A stretch of 64,000 bases of DNA, taken from positions 372,001-436,000 of the forward strand of contig JABTTQ020002842.1 of NCBI GenBank assembly GCA_016081115.2. Direction: 5' to 3'. The translations under genes were made by a program, and so were the position numbers. The notes under the pieces are model-generated. The model saw only the letters and a list, made by a program, of their open reading frames with translations, was not told the DNA's origin and did no database searches. Shown in pieces: positions 33,401-45,600 of the stretch. Origin of the DNA: Rehmannia glutinosa. Its lineage: Eukaryota > Streptophyta > Magnoliopsida > Lamiales > Orobanchaceae. Numbering within the stretch: position 1 is the stretch's first letter; every line of letters starts with the position of its first letter.

Positions 33401-33547
33401 CATCATTTTCTAAGGTATTGTGTTTCAAAACAAAAAATTGAGATATCTTTTGTTCCATCTCAAGATCAATTAGCGAATATTTTTACAAAACCGCTATCTT
33501 CCGAGACTTTTGCCTTAATACGAGCGGTTAGGCATAATGCATATTGA
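30413..33547 (+). pseudogene. Copia-3 Pol (PR-INT-RT-RNase H), inactivated
   Basis: Protease motif near 30544-30580 is WLMDSECSCDMT (expected DSGCSRHMT; catalytic-loop Gly lost). GAG-pre-integrase LWHRRLGHVGYKNL and CDTCQKNKL near 30925-31060; integrase HLDLYGDIG, VIVDDFSRYTWDLF, RSDRGGELDEEF and PQQNGVAKRKN at 31120-31440; RT from 31987, with MDVKSAFLNGIIQEEVYV, LYGLKQAP and the catalytic box YLNDI at 32612-32626 (YVDD expected; the first Asp is Asn). RNase H 33095-33547 with YSDSDYAG, SAEY-like (RPAEYISAA), FCDN and IFTKPLSS. At least five frameshifts or stops. Confidence 0.88.
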
Positions 33548-34749
33548 ATAAAGTCTATGATTGTAATTTGCATGTTTTTAAAACTTAGGGGTGAAAAATC
33601 GGATTTTTGGTGCAAAATTTGGAAATCGGGCGGTGTTCGTGCACCGTCGACGGAGAGGTCGACCGGCCGCTCGCACGTCGATCGGTCGCCCTCATGGTTT
33701 TCAGGTTTAAAATGGTTTATGTCCTTCAAACGGTCATTTTGATCTTTTTCTTCTTAACTCGAACCCTTTGCATTTTTCACACACAATTCACTCAAAATGA
33801 TTTTCTTCTTATAATTTCTATATTTTTGAGTTTATGTAACTTATATTTCATCATTATTATCGACTTCTCGGATTAATTGGTAAGAATTCTTCTTTTAATC
33901 TCAATTGGGTTGAACCCTTGAGAATGTGCTCATATCTTGATAATTTGATGAAATGTGTATTAATGTGTTGTATATGATGATTGTTGATGGATGAATGTTG
34001 TAATATTGTAATTGGTGATGAATTTTTTGGCTAAATTGAATTACAAAGGCGTTATATATCTCTTGTTTTATTCGACGACGCCAAGTGTTCGACAAAATGT
34101 TTCTATGAAAAATTCATCACCTACATGACTCTCTTGATTTGAAAAGTCTTATAAGTTTATAGAGATCATGTTTTATCAATCAAATGAACTTTTTCAAATC
34201 AAATGATCAATTTTTTCCTTTTATTTGGAATTTAAGCTTCAATGTTCAAAATGCTCGATAAATCGATGAAATTGCGCACTTTGATATTATTGTATGATGT
34301 TTTTATCGTGCTCACATTCTTTTTGATGATTCCAAAGGGGAAGAAACAGGAAAAACACTCATATGATCGAAGCAAAGACAAAAATAAGCTTGCAAGAAAA
34401 GCTATAAGCTAGGGCTCTTAAAAGCCAAAAGTCTGTGAATGATTCTAAGTCCAATTGATGTATGATCGACTTTTATGCTTTTCTAATGATGTTTCTTTGG
34501 GGAGCTTCTAAGCTCATGAAATTAAAGCTTTTAGCTTGTAGTTGTTTGCTTATACTTATTTTTGTTAGAATATTGATAGGTGGAGCTTGTGCAAAATGTT
34601 TTTGAGAATTTTTGCTCCTATCCTTGTGTTATTACTTATGATAAATGTTGCTTGTAATGGATTGATGTTTTTAGACCGAAAAATTTGTTTTGTTTTAAAA
34701 TCGATCTCCTAAAATTGTTTTAGTTTGTAATCATAAAAAAAAGGTAGTT
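33548..34749 (+). other. Copia-3 post-pol region
   Basis: 1.2 kb between RNase H and the 3' LTR. It has no convincing envelope-like ORF. It starts with a GC-rich patch carrying GTCGACCGGCCG and CGATCGGTCG (33655-33690), related to the LTR palindromes. The polypurine-like run AAAAAAAAGGTAG lies just before 34750. Confidence 0.6.
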
Positions 34750-36021
34750 TGTTAGATAAATGTTTTTATCAAAATTTTAATGATTTTGTTTAAATGAGTT
34801 TTTACACCAAAACAACGTTTATAAATGTTGTCCAAATATTCCCAAATGATTTAAAATGTTTTTACTAATTTTTGAAGTATTTTTGAAGTTTATTTTTGAC
34901 AAATAATTGGACAACACTTCTGTTTTGAGGCCAACCTGTCGCCCTATAGGGCATCCGCACTGGAAATGATTTTGAAACAAAAACGAGAAGTTTGAGAAAT
35001 TCAGGAGGTCGACCAGTTGAACAAAAGGTCGACCAATACCTGGATGAATGAAATGGCGAGAAACAAAACATTACATACTTGAAAAATTGAGGATGGGGAC
35101 CGGGCCCAACCAAGGGCCAACCGGCCGACCCTAGGGCGACCGGTCGGACCCGGACCTGGGCCGTCGACCCTTCATCCCGTGTCCGAATCTCACGATCTAC
35201 TTTTAACGTTTGAAATTTCTACATAGCGACCGGTCGCTTATATGTTTTTGACAATGATTCAAACCGTTGGAAATCCATTATCGCAAGATTTACTTTATCG
35301 ATTTTGTACATTATTTCTACATCTTGTGGTCTTTTTTTTTGAAGACAAAAGTGAAGAAGGAGGAGCCTATGTTTGTGAAGACTCTCCTATAAATAGAGGA
35401 TGATTTGAAGACACAAAATAAAACAACATAAGCAAAGACTACAACAAGAAAATCAAGCAAATTTCTCTAAGTCTTCTTTTTCAATATTCTTGTTGTAATA
35501 GCCTAAGTCTTTCACTTGCACAATCTTGAGGTCTAGGCTTTTTATTCTTGATTACACTTGCACTCAAAGTTTGTATACTTCATTTATTGAGTTGTAATCT
35601 TGAATTTGTCTTTCATCCAAAAAACAAGATATCTTGTTAGTGTTCTTGTGGTAAGAACACACTTGGGTGATCTTAGGTGTTGAAGAAGGTGGTACTCTTC
35701 ATAGGTGGTGAAGGAATATTGTGGTAATCTCCTTGAAGGTGTTGTAAGAAGATTGTGGTAATCTTCAAAGGTGGTGTTGTAACAATTGTGGTAATTGTTA
35801 ATAAAATTTTTTTTTTTTTTTGAAACCCATCCTGGGATATCTTTGGGGTGGTAGAGCACGTAGTCCCTAAGTGGGGTGAAGCTCTTTAAATCAACGTTTG
35901 TTGTTTAATTTCCACATTTACATTCTTGTCTTTGCTTGATCATTCGAAAAAGAGGGTAATTTGCAAAAAATCGGCATAATCTATTCACCCCTCTAGATTA
36001 TTGTAGCCACTTGGACTAACC
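34750..36021 (+). repeat. Copia-3 3' LTR
   Basis: Matches the 5' LTR from TGTTAGATAAATGTTTTT to the end. The terminal base is C instead of A. Includes a 16 bp T-run near 35807-35822 absent from the 5' copy. Confidence 0.9.
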
Positions 36022-36026
36022 GCTTT

Positions 36027-39000
36027 GTCCGTCCCACTAACTCTTCTCCTTGATGCTCTTTTTAAAGTGTCTCGACTCATGGCAGCTCTCGGATTTTGCA
36101 TGGTGATATAATTTACTCCACCCTCACAATAATTGAAGCATGCATCGCTTTGTGGATGACTTGCTAACATGCAAAAACATATAAATATAAATAATGTGCT
36201 TAACTTGTGATGACTTGCTAACGTACAAAAATGCTTGTACTTACATTTAATGTAGAAACTTTTTTGTTGAGCCTTTGTGGTCCAACTTATGAAGCAGAGG
36301 TATAAGCATCATTATTGTTCTTCTTGCAAGTTCTAGCATTATGTCCTATGACTCCACATTCCCGCATTTTAGGGATTTTTGAGTCTTCCTAAGTTTTGTT
36401 GAATTGTGAGAAGCGGAGTGTCTCATCAGGCTACCTCCTTCATCTTTTAGGTCTACCACGCCTCTTTTCATAGTTAGGGGCGGAGGTGCGGAGTAAGTCC
36501 AATTTGGGCCACGATTCAAACCCTTACTCACATAATTGCATTGAGTGGTCCTAGGTTTTAAGGGGCCGGAGCAAAATAAAGAATGGGAGCCCTTGTGTTT
36601 TCATAAAAAATGGGATGATTACGAGAAAAGAAAAAAAAAGGTTTAGGCTAATTAAGAAAAAAACTTTAGAGGTCTTTGTAAATTACAAAAAAACCATTGA
36701 GATTTGATTCCATCTTACATTTTCCCTCTTCATAAGAAAAAAAAATATTTTAAAAACCCTCCTTGATATTTATAGAAATATTATGGTTACCCTCTTAAAT
36801 TTAAGACACAAACCCGATGGGGCTTTTTATAATTTTGGAACTTCTCTAATTTTGTTTTTTAATTAGCCCAAACCTCGGGCTTTTGTTTGTATTTATCTCT
36901 AAAAAATTAAAATAATAAACTTAATGTTACAAATGTAATTTTAATTTTATTTTTCTGTTTTGCAAAAAAAAAAAAAAAAAAAAATAAGATATGGAAAAGG
37001 CAAAAAGAAAAAGTCACTTTGAGGCCCAATTCTTAAACATTGTTTTATTTTGTTTTGCAAAACAAAAATGAATAAACTTTGTTATTTTTGTTTTGCAAAA
37101 GAAAAAAAGACAATTTAGAGATGTTACTATGATTTTTGCGATTCGTGAATCGAACTCATAACGTCCAAAACCAAAAAACAACTCCTCAACCATTCTACTA
37201 CGCTGCTCTTATGTACAATTCTTAAGAAACCTTTGATTATATAGGATATTATATGTATATATATGGAAATAAAAAAAACTCGGGGACCCTTGCGGTGAGG
37301 GGTCCCCGTGCGGCGACACTACCTTGACCGCCTCGGGGCCTCCCCTAATTGCACTTTCATACACCCTAAGGTAAGTTGACACTTTGTAGCAATCACGCAC
37401 ATATGCTTCATGGTTCTCATTCCGCACCAAATGGATGAAATTGCATGTCTACAAGGTATCCTGTCAAATCCCACCTTCTAAAACTACATGATTTCTATTG
37501 CACATCCACATTGTGTTGGTCAAATGGTCCATTTATTTCAAAGTGCGTCATCGATTTCATGGGAATGCATTCACCAAAGATCTTTCATGTTCTTAATTAT
37601 CGAGTGTTTTGATTATAGGCGGATGGAGCACTCCCGTCCTTAGCCTTATCTCTGTTCACTTGCAATCTTGACATAATCAACTTTCTCGATTCCTTCTACC
37701 AATGATATTATAGGTGTGTCCACAAAGAAAGTATGTATGAGTTGAAACTCTTACACATGTTGTTAAGCAAAATGTCACATTTAGGATAAGGACTCGAATG
37801 AGACTGGACCATTGATTGGGTGGCTTTTTGACTAACCAATAAAATGCATTTTCATCCAAAATTTTCGGATTATCCCCTTAAACTCCTCAATCCTAGTTGC
37901 CCTAGCTATTGTCCAAAGAGCATTTTTGATTGATTCTTTTTGTAAACCCACCCCTTTTCATATTGGTGTGCAAGTGTCTCCCACAAAATCTATTTTTTAC
38001 GCATCGGGGAATAGGTACTTAAAATGCTAGAATGAGACCCTTCTATTTTCACTCATGAAGGTCCATGCATATTGGTTATCAATCTCTAAATCATTCTATA
38101 ACAAGTTTAAAAACCACTCCCAACTGTCCATGTTTTCATTCTCAACCACAACAAAAGCAATTGAAACATACAATTGTTGGGATCCCCAACCGCAATAACA
38201 ATTGCCCCCCTTGTAGACCCTTCATGAAACAACCATCCACACCAACAACTTTTCTTCAATGCTTAAACACTTTCTTGCATGCATCAAAACATATATATAA
38301 CCTCAAAAATGAAGTATGTTCCCCTTCACCTTCACGATTAGAATGTTTTAAGACAACTGTAGAACCCGGATTACTCTAAGAAACTCTTCACAATAGTCCC
38401 TAATCTTGCTAAACTACTCTTTTAAAGTGCCCCGAAGAATTTGGCGCTTTTTTTTCTTTGCCCTATATGCTTGTTGCCTGGATACATTAACTTTAAGTGT
38501 TGTACAAAGCTCATTTCTAAACTCATTGACTCTAGCTTAGGATTGTTGAATTTCTTCCCAAATGTTTTTCCAACCAAACCGGACTTGAGATTTGGGGTTA
38601 TCGTAGTTCCATGAACACTCATTGTGAATTGAATTAAACCTCTTCATCGCCATGATTTGTCATTATGCTTAGGTGATTCATAGACATACAAATCACAGCT
38701 CTCTTTTTTTGCCCACTGCTTTTAATCTTCTTTTATCATTCAATACAAATTTAATTATCATTCCTCTTCTAAGATTATATATGTCTCAATAACTTCCTTA
38801 GCTTCCTTTTTTAAACTAAAAACAAGACCCAATTTTATGTTAGGGTTTTAACTATCTGTCTTGGTATTGTATTTAGTTAAATTTGGGACACTACCCTCAC
38901 CATCTCTTTCTTTTTCACTCTTAAACTCATCACCTATCGCAACCCCTTCTTCAAGTACCCCATCCACCCTATCTTCAATTTGAACATTCTTTCCTTTCTC

Positions 39001-39520
39001 TATGATACTATCCCACTAAACATTGTGATCCACATATTTTTCAAAATCTCTATCATCTTTCTCCATATCATATTCAGTATCACTAAAAAATAATAATTCT
39101 CAAGACTCACTAGGAGATGAATCATTGATTTTTAGGTGATTGGGGGATATTGTCAAGGAAATAGACGTCAATCATAGGTTCAACGTCATTGTTTAGATTT
39201 GAGTACTCTATGTTGGAGGGTTGAATATCGGTTCTTTATCATGTACACTTGGTAGGTTCACAATATGCTCTAAGTAAATTAATCTCTAGCTCCCTCTTTC
39301 ATTTTGTTTGCTCCACAATCCCATATACATCGAATTAGTTTCTAGCACACTCTTTGTCCATATGAAAACTACTCCCAAATTGATGCCATAATCTCACCTT
39401 CTCTTTACTATAGATAATTCTCCTACAAAATCCTTCAATTCTATTAATACAAACGCATCCCCATCTACCAGGTCAAAAAAATCAATAGACCCACTTTGAG
39501 AATAATGTCTCTTTGGATAT
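36027..39520 (-). pseudogene. MULE-1 MURA-type transposase, degenerate
   Basis: Read right to left. The N-terminal plant-MULE motif (IDFFDLVDGDAFVLIEL, near 39440-39490) is followed by an acidic spacer with Asp/Ser runs. The DNA-binding region (LKSGLVGKTFGKKF, about 38560; SLEMSFVQHLKLMYPGN) comes next. The catalytic MULE domain has VGVDGCFMKGLQGGQLL (38220-38250), then FWMKMHFIG-like and KKPPNQWSSLIRV (about 37790-37850). The SWIM finger (RRWDLTGY, about 37480) leads to AYVRDCYKVSTYLRVYESAI. A C-terminal knuckle (KCGNVES.GHNARTC) lies near 36300-36370. The C-terminal stop was two codons beyond the Copia-3 insertion. Many stops and shifts. Function when intact: cut-and-paste transposition via the TIRs. 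Confidence 0.85.
36612..36899. mobile_element. MULE-type MITE A2 (GGGATGATTAC TIR), 8 bp TSD, in the transposase gene
   Basis: Left GGGATGATTACGAGAAAAG; the reverse complement of the right end is GAGATAAATACAAACAAAAG. Arms align over about 60 bp with MITE A1, including TTTAGGCTAATTAAGAAAAAAAC. Flanked by TAAAAAAT at 36604-36611 and 36900-36907. It interrupts the transposase between the SWIM and knuckle parts. Confidence 0.85.
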
Positions 39521-40161
39521 CTGTCATCATCCCACATAAAATATTTTTAATGTAAAAAGTGGATTTTGGCCAATTTCATTTACATTAAAAAATAAAACAA
39601 ATAAAAAGCAAAACTCACATGATGAAAAGTTTGAAACTTTGCCTTATTAAACTCAAAAATACATAAAAATTACAAAATCACACATATCATAAGCGAGATT
39701 AGGTTGAAGTTCTCCTCTTTTTGCCGTGGTCTTTTCCTTCGAGCTTGAGTTTGAGTCTACAAATTACAAATTTGAAACCATTACTAGTATTTTCACCGAT
39801 TTGGGGTGCAAATTTAGTTCAATTTGTGGGTAAGATTAATAAAATAGGGTTTGCGATCGATTTGGGAAAAACTAGGGTTTGAAATCAATTTGGGAAAAAA
39901 CTAGGGTTTGAAATCGATTTGTACAAGAAACTTGTGATTTGGGGAAAAAGGTAATGAAAATCGGTTGAGTATGGCAACTCGTCTCCTAACCTACAATTGC
40001 AAGTCATTACATTAGTCTTAGACGATCAACTAGCGGAGTAGTGTGGTGATTAAAACTTATAATGTTGGGTACCAAAATTGATTAAGTTAGAACATGGGGT
40101 ATTAAAAGCAAAAAATAGGTAAACGTTGTGTACTAAGTCCGAAATTATCCTCGCTAAAGTT

Positions 40162-41500
40162 TTATAACAAAATTATATGAGGCTCTATTTGGATGAGAGA
40201 ATTTTATACCCCCTTGATATTTGTTTGTATCTTATCCCCTTGATATTTGTTTGTATCTCAGTAACACAAATTTCTTGTCTGCAAATATTATAAACAAGAA
40301 AAAGTAATACAAATAAAATTTTATTGAATCAAATGAAATAAAAGGATTACAATTCCTAATGATCCTCTATTCTTCTCTTCAAAAATGATATTCGAATATT
40401 CGAAGGTAGTTTCGTCATTTGATCTCCTTCAAGCTTCAATTTGGCCGGAATAACGTTAATTCGAGGGCTTGAGCTTAATCTCGAATTAAACGCTAGATTT
40501 GAGTCGAATCAGCGATGAATGCCTTGTACCGCGCTTTGAACACCGTGGACTTCCTTGGATTTGGGACTTCTTGATTTGAGAGAATTCGCCTCTTGCTTAG
40601 ACTTATTCTCTAGGATTTTTTTATGTCTTTAAATTATGAAGAGGACCCCTATTTATAGTTGTAGAATAGGAGCTCTTTCCATAATTACTTGGTCAAGGAC
40701 GCGATTTGATTGGTCCTTGATGATTTGATTCAATTTGTTGCCATATCCGGAAGATGCGATTTGAGTTACTAAAATGATGGTATTCTTTTTCATAATCGGC
40801 AAGATATTATCTTGATTTCCAATATATTGGGATTTGACATTTGGCGACATTTGATTGGCCAATAAATTATATATTAAAAAAATATCAAAATTAATTACTT
40901 ACTTTTAGGAATTAAATTTGAATAAATTCGCAAAATATAAATAGATAATATATTATTTTCCACGTGCCACCATTTAATTGGACGTGAAATTTAATTGTCT
41001 ACGAATACCCTCTCGAGACTTGTTCACGCACGATGCGTCTTGGAGTGAATAAGTAGCGATCATTGATTCAAACTTCATTTTTCATAGTTGGACTTTGCGT
41101 ATAAACCTTGGCTAGAACAAATGAGTCAAAAACTTTTTTCTCACGGCCCAAAACGCAAAGGCCCACTTAACATCAAATTGAATGACCCATGCTTCAATTA
41201 AGTATCGACTTTTATTATGGAAATCAAACAAAAGGAATCAGATCGTATCTTAATCTTTCCATGTTTAAGAAGTAATATGCTTTCCATAGTGCAGGACCCA
41301 CTCGCATAAGAAAAAATTACAATCCTAATGGTTTTGGCTTATAAATTGAGAACTTCAAACCATTAATGCACCACCGATCCGATTCCTTGATTTTAAATTG
41401 GCAATTTCAAAGCAAGCCACGAAACAACATATTTTGTTTCCATTTTCTTTCAATGATATATGGCGATTTCCCTCAATGCGTGTCTAATAATTTCGGCAAG
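40162..41500 (-). repeat. Intergenic sequence between the two MULEs, with a possible LTR fragment
   Basis: No coding sequence. On the minus strand a TATA-like ACTATAAATAGGGG (about 40645-40660), GC-richer transcript-like sequence downstream (40390-40600) and AT-rich sequence upstream look like an LTR promoter, but I cannot define ends or a TSD. The direct repeat CCCCTTGATATTTGTTTGTATCT occurs twice at 40210-40258. Confidence 0.3.
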
Positions 41501-41502
41501 AT

Positions 41503-41505
41503 ATG

Positions 41506-41570
<65 letters not shown>
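41503..41570. repeat. (CA)n(TA)n microsatellite
   Basis: About 10 CA followed by about 23 TA dinucleotides. It directly abuts the left end of MULE-2. Confidence 0.95.
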
Positions 41571-41574
<4 letters not shown>

Positions 41575-42624
41575 ATGGATCAAATAGGTCCTTCTACTTG
41601 GGGTGAGTCCATGGGAATACATCCTAACCATAAATCAACAATTTTGGGTGGTCCAGATTTTTAGGGCTTTTTTATGTTTATTTTTTTGTTTCAAAGCAAT
41701 TAAAAAGGGTAGGGTGGTAATTTGGTACTTTAGAATCAGTTACTAAGATTTTATTCTCTTCCTCACGTCTATTCTCCCCACTCTTCACTATACTTTCCCT
41801 CTCTCCAGACGTTTGAGTTTCAAAAGGTCTCTCCATTCCCCTCATCGGTCGAGTTCGATTCCTTGCGACTCTCGGAATTCCAGTTTGATTTTTCGCGAAG
41901 GGCTTGCGATTCTTTTGAAGGTAAGTGTAATATCGTTCGGTTTGTGTGTTTGAAGCTTTGATTTGTAGGTAAATTCCAGTTTTATAGGGTTTATAAAGGT
42001 TTAGTTCGCGGTTTCTCTTTCGATTTTCGCAACTTGATCTAGGTTTTTTGTTGTTCTGGGATGATATTCGGGTTGATGTTGCATGTTTTTAATATATGTT
42101 TGCACATTGATGTTTTTTGTTGTGTTGAAATATGTTTGTGGTCTTTTTCATTTGCTTTTGGTATTTGTTAGGGTTCCTTGTTATGTTAGTTCAGGAATAA
42201 TACATTGACTCCATCGCAATTCTATTATTTATGTTTGATTTTTGTTGGAATGTTTATGATGCTTACGTAATTTTATACCTCTACTTATGTTATTGTGTAA
42301 ACCACGCTTATGAAGTTATTAATATGTGCATGCGAAGTTTTAGATTTTTGTAACAGGGTATCATTTGGTTGTTTCTATATGCGGTGCGTTCGTTAACACC
42401 ATATTTCTACTATTTTTTATATGGTTATGCATTTTGCCACAAGATTTGCTTGGTTAGTTTTTGCATGTTGCTTGTTTAAATTAATAAGTTTGCTTATGAT
42501 CCTTTAAAAGCATGCTTATAAAAATAAAACTTGAATATATGTGTATGTATGCAAGAATATTTTGTAATGCTTTATGTGTATGTATATTTTTATTGTACGT
42601 GTGATTTTACGAATTTTCAAGACA

Positions 42625-45600
42625 ATGGGTAAAGGCAAAAGAAAAGTGTTGAGTAGAGAACTTGTTCGCTATACAAGATGAACTGTTGAGGTTCAACAAG
42701 ATGAACCTGTTGAGGTTCAACAAGATGAACATGCTGGCCAGAAGAGGCAAAAAAGTACAGAGGCTGGGACTAAAGGCAAGAGTAAGAAGTCTGAACATCC
42801 AAGATGTGGGTCAAGATCGTTACCGAAGTTGTTAGTCGAAGCCATGGAAAATTTGGAACCCCCTCAGAGTGCTGCCGTTGTTGAGATGGGATTTGGGGGA
42901 TTGCTAGAGATGAGAATCAAAGAATTCCCCTCTGAGCTGGTATATTGGTTGGTGGAACACTTTGATGCACCTAGTTGTGAGTTGAGATGGGCAGATGGGA
43001 AATCGATCCATATTGATGTGAGTGATGTACAGCGTGTTCTTGGTTTCCCAAATGGACCTATCAAAATCCAGAAAAAACTGAGATCAGATGGTGAGTGCCA
43101 GCTACTCAAACAGTGGCAAGGTTTTTTTGCGAAGGAGAATAATAACATTACAGCCGGTGAAGTATGCGAGCAGATGAGAGCTTGCAAAGACGGCGATGTT
43201 TGGTTTAAGAGACATTTTCTTTGTCTTGGTTGATTGTCTGGTGATCAGGAATAATCCGTGTGGATACGCAATTCACTTATTATGAAAAGCCTGGAGGATG
43301 TCAAAGATCCGTAAATTGAATTGGTGTGAGTATACACTTTGAATACTCAGTTGCCCTGCAAGGATAAATGGGAAATCGGTGAGAAAAAAATAATTCAATG
43401 GCCCATTCTTTGTTTCTAGCTATAAGTTAAGTTTGAGTTAATAGTTATTTTTTATAGTTGTATGTGTGGTTTTAATTGTTTTTCTCCTTTCATTGCGGGT
43501 TCTTTATATGGACAGAGTTATTTTTACACCGTGATGTTCTAGGAGGATGTCGAGTCTTTGTTTTTGGACTACGAGAGATATTGAGGATAGAACAACGAGG
43601 GACTTAGATAGAGGTTGTTTGGAAAAGGGTTTTGTTGACCAACCATTGCAACTGGAGGGTCGGGTTGAGGGTCCATCCTAGGATCTAACGTGTATTACGG
43701 AGAGACCTTCATTCAAGGCCAAGCTACCATCCGGTAGTTTGAGTAATAAGGTAATCAATGATTGCTTATTTAGTTATTCTGTTTTGCTTTTGTAGTTTAG
43801 ATTTATTGCTTGTGTAACCCAGTTTGTTGCATGTAACTTTTAAGGCTTGATTATTCAAGGTTGTCATGTTGCTTGTGTAATACAAGTTGTTGCTTGTGTA
43901 GTACAATCTTGTTGCATATGTAGTTAAAATTCTCGCTTATGTACACAAGTTGGTTCAATTGTTGAATTTAACTCAACAATTACTTTTGACGTGCATGTGT
44001 AGTTCATATTTATTGCTTATGTAGTACTAGTTTGTTGCATATGACCTTTTAAAGTCTTTTCTTATGTAAGGTTATCATGTTGTTTGTGTAGTACAATCTT
44101 ATTGCATGTGTAGTTGATTAATTGTTTATGTCATTGTTTTGCATCTTTTAAGTTTTGTGTGCATATGATTTTAGGAATATGTTGTGAGGATGTTGGAGAA
44201 GTTGTCGTGTCTTGCAAATGGATGTTGTTGACATGATAACATTTTTTGGAGAATGCGCCAAAAGAATTTTACGGGGTTGCTTGAGTTTAACAAAATTCAA
44301 GAAGCGACAAGGAAGTTGATTGGTTTCACGAGTAGGCGGGATGGTGTGGAGGCGTCGATAACGCTCATATGAGTGAGACTCAAGAGAATGAAATTTTTGG
44401 AAAAGCTCTAAGACTATCACGGCGATCGAAAATATCGAGCGTGCAATTGGGTAGAAGAGACCAATATAAAAAGCGATTGAGGATATGCCCGGTTTTAATC
44501 TCGGGGTTAGTCGGGATGAGCAGAGAATGATGGATGGGGCAATGTTGTTAATATATCTCGTGAGATTATCCGTGACATGCCAGGAACTATTGTTGAACAT
44601 GATCGAGGTCGAGAGATTAAACAGTGAAAATTTATTTTTCTTATATTGAGATTAGTCTTGTGGTGAATGTATGGAATCTTTAATGTGTAATATATTTATC
44701 CTATTTTTTTGTTGTAATGTAGGGGATGTTACAAGCGGGAGCGGTGGTGTTAGAGACAATAATGGGGATGAAGAGGTGGAGGAGGGCATGGATGTCACCG
44801 AGATGGTTAGTGAGATTGATTATACAACGAAGAGAATTTCCAAAAATATTGCCCTCTAATTTCTCCATTTCTTGTGAGGCGATTTTGAAATCAAAGTTGA
44901 ACAAAAATGAGTTGTTAGTTTTGAAGTGGTTGTTGGAAAATGAGGTCATGACGAGTATGTGTTTTATATTTGTTCTATTTTTTATAATATTTAGAAGCAT
45001 ATTGTGTATTGTTGTGTCATCCTATTTTTTAACTCATAGGTATGAAGTAATTTTTAAGAACGGGATGTCCAGTTGGTGAGAGATTATGTTGAATCCTTGA
45101 AGGAGCGGGAGTATGTGTGTTCGGTCATTATAGACATATGGTCTAGGATCCTTAATACAAGGAGGCCCTAAAGAGAAAGAGTTCGCCACGAAGATTTTTC
45201 GCAACAACATCTTGAGCAAAGACGTTGCATTTATATTATTATTAGCCACTTTTTTTTTCTCGCTTAGTTGAGTTTAACCGCCTACAAAATATTGGCAAGA
45301 ATATTACATTTGTGTCGCCGAGGCTGAATTGATCGAAGGATGCATTGAGGTTATTCACAACCAGTTTTCAATGAGTAAGGTCGGACGCAAGTTCGAAAAG
45401 ACTGGATGCATTTGATTTGGTATTTAGATTTTTTCTGTATTATTATTTACATTTTGGTGTTTTTATATTTTTTAATTTATTTTATGTGTATTGTTATCGA
45501 TTCTTCTTTCCAATTTGTAAGCGAGCATTTCTTCGTCTTGTGCTTCGATGTCAAGAATAAGCAATGCCACATTTTGGACAATTCTTGATGGAGGGTACAA

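Larger units (their letters stand above)
27611..36021 (+). mobile_element. Copia-3: SIRE-like LTR retrotransposon, complete structure, coding dead
   Basis: LTRs 27611-28866 (1256 bp) and 34750-36021 (1272 bp), both TGTTAGATAAAT...TTGGACTAAC(A/C), flanked by GCTTT (27606-27610 and 36022-36026). Domain order Gag-PR-INT-RT-RNaseH. LTRs differ by many substitutions and indels, so this insertion is older than Copia-2 or Copia-4. Long LTRs, a long Gag coiled-coil tail, GKIIGNG.. VLLVDGLK wording and a 1.2 kb post-pol region suit the SIRE/Maximus lineage. It sits at the very end of the MULE-1 transposase gene. Confidence 0.9.
26285..40152. mobile_element. MULE-1: large Mutator-like element with two convergent genes
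   Basis: Left arm GGGTTAATTTCAGATTTAGCAC; the reverse complement of the right arm is GAGGATAATTTCGGACTTAGTAC. The arms align for about 150 bp (TTGCTTTTAGTACCC..CAACTTAATCAAGTTTGATACCCAA versus TTGCTTTTAATACCC..TAACTTAATCAATTTTGGTACCCAA, then TTGACCGTCTAAGACTA/TTGATCGTCTAAGACTA). Flanks TCTAAAGTT (26276-26284) and GCTAAAGTT (40153-40161) are an 8/9 bp duplication. Inside: a GRF-zinc-finger gene (+), a MURA-type transposase (-), an 8.4 kb Copia and a MITE. Without insertions it would be about 5.2 kb, a normal autonomous MULE size. Confidence 0.88.

Noticed and set aside
33548..34749. Possible envelope-like ORF downstream of the Copia-3 pol
   Set aside because: No long frame, signal peptide or membrane anchor on the sense strand.
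37260..37360. G/C-rich block in the MULE-1 transposase, suspected structured RNA
   Set aside because: It reads as transposase C-terminal sequence (YESAIRGGPEAVKVV) with a local GGGGACCC palindrome; no RNA gene family recognised.
40162..41010. Full LTR retrotransposon between the MULEs
   Set aside because: A minus-strand TATA-like box is visible, but no second LTR, TSD, primer site or coding domain.
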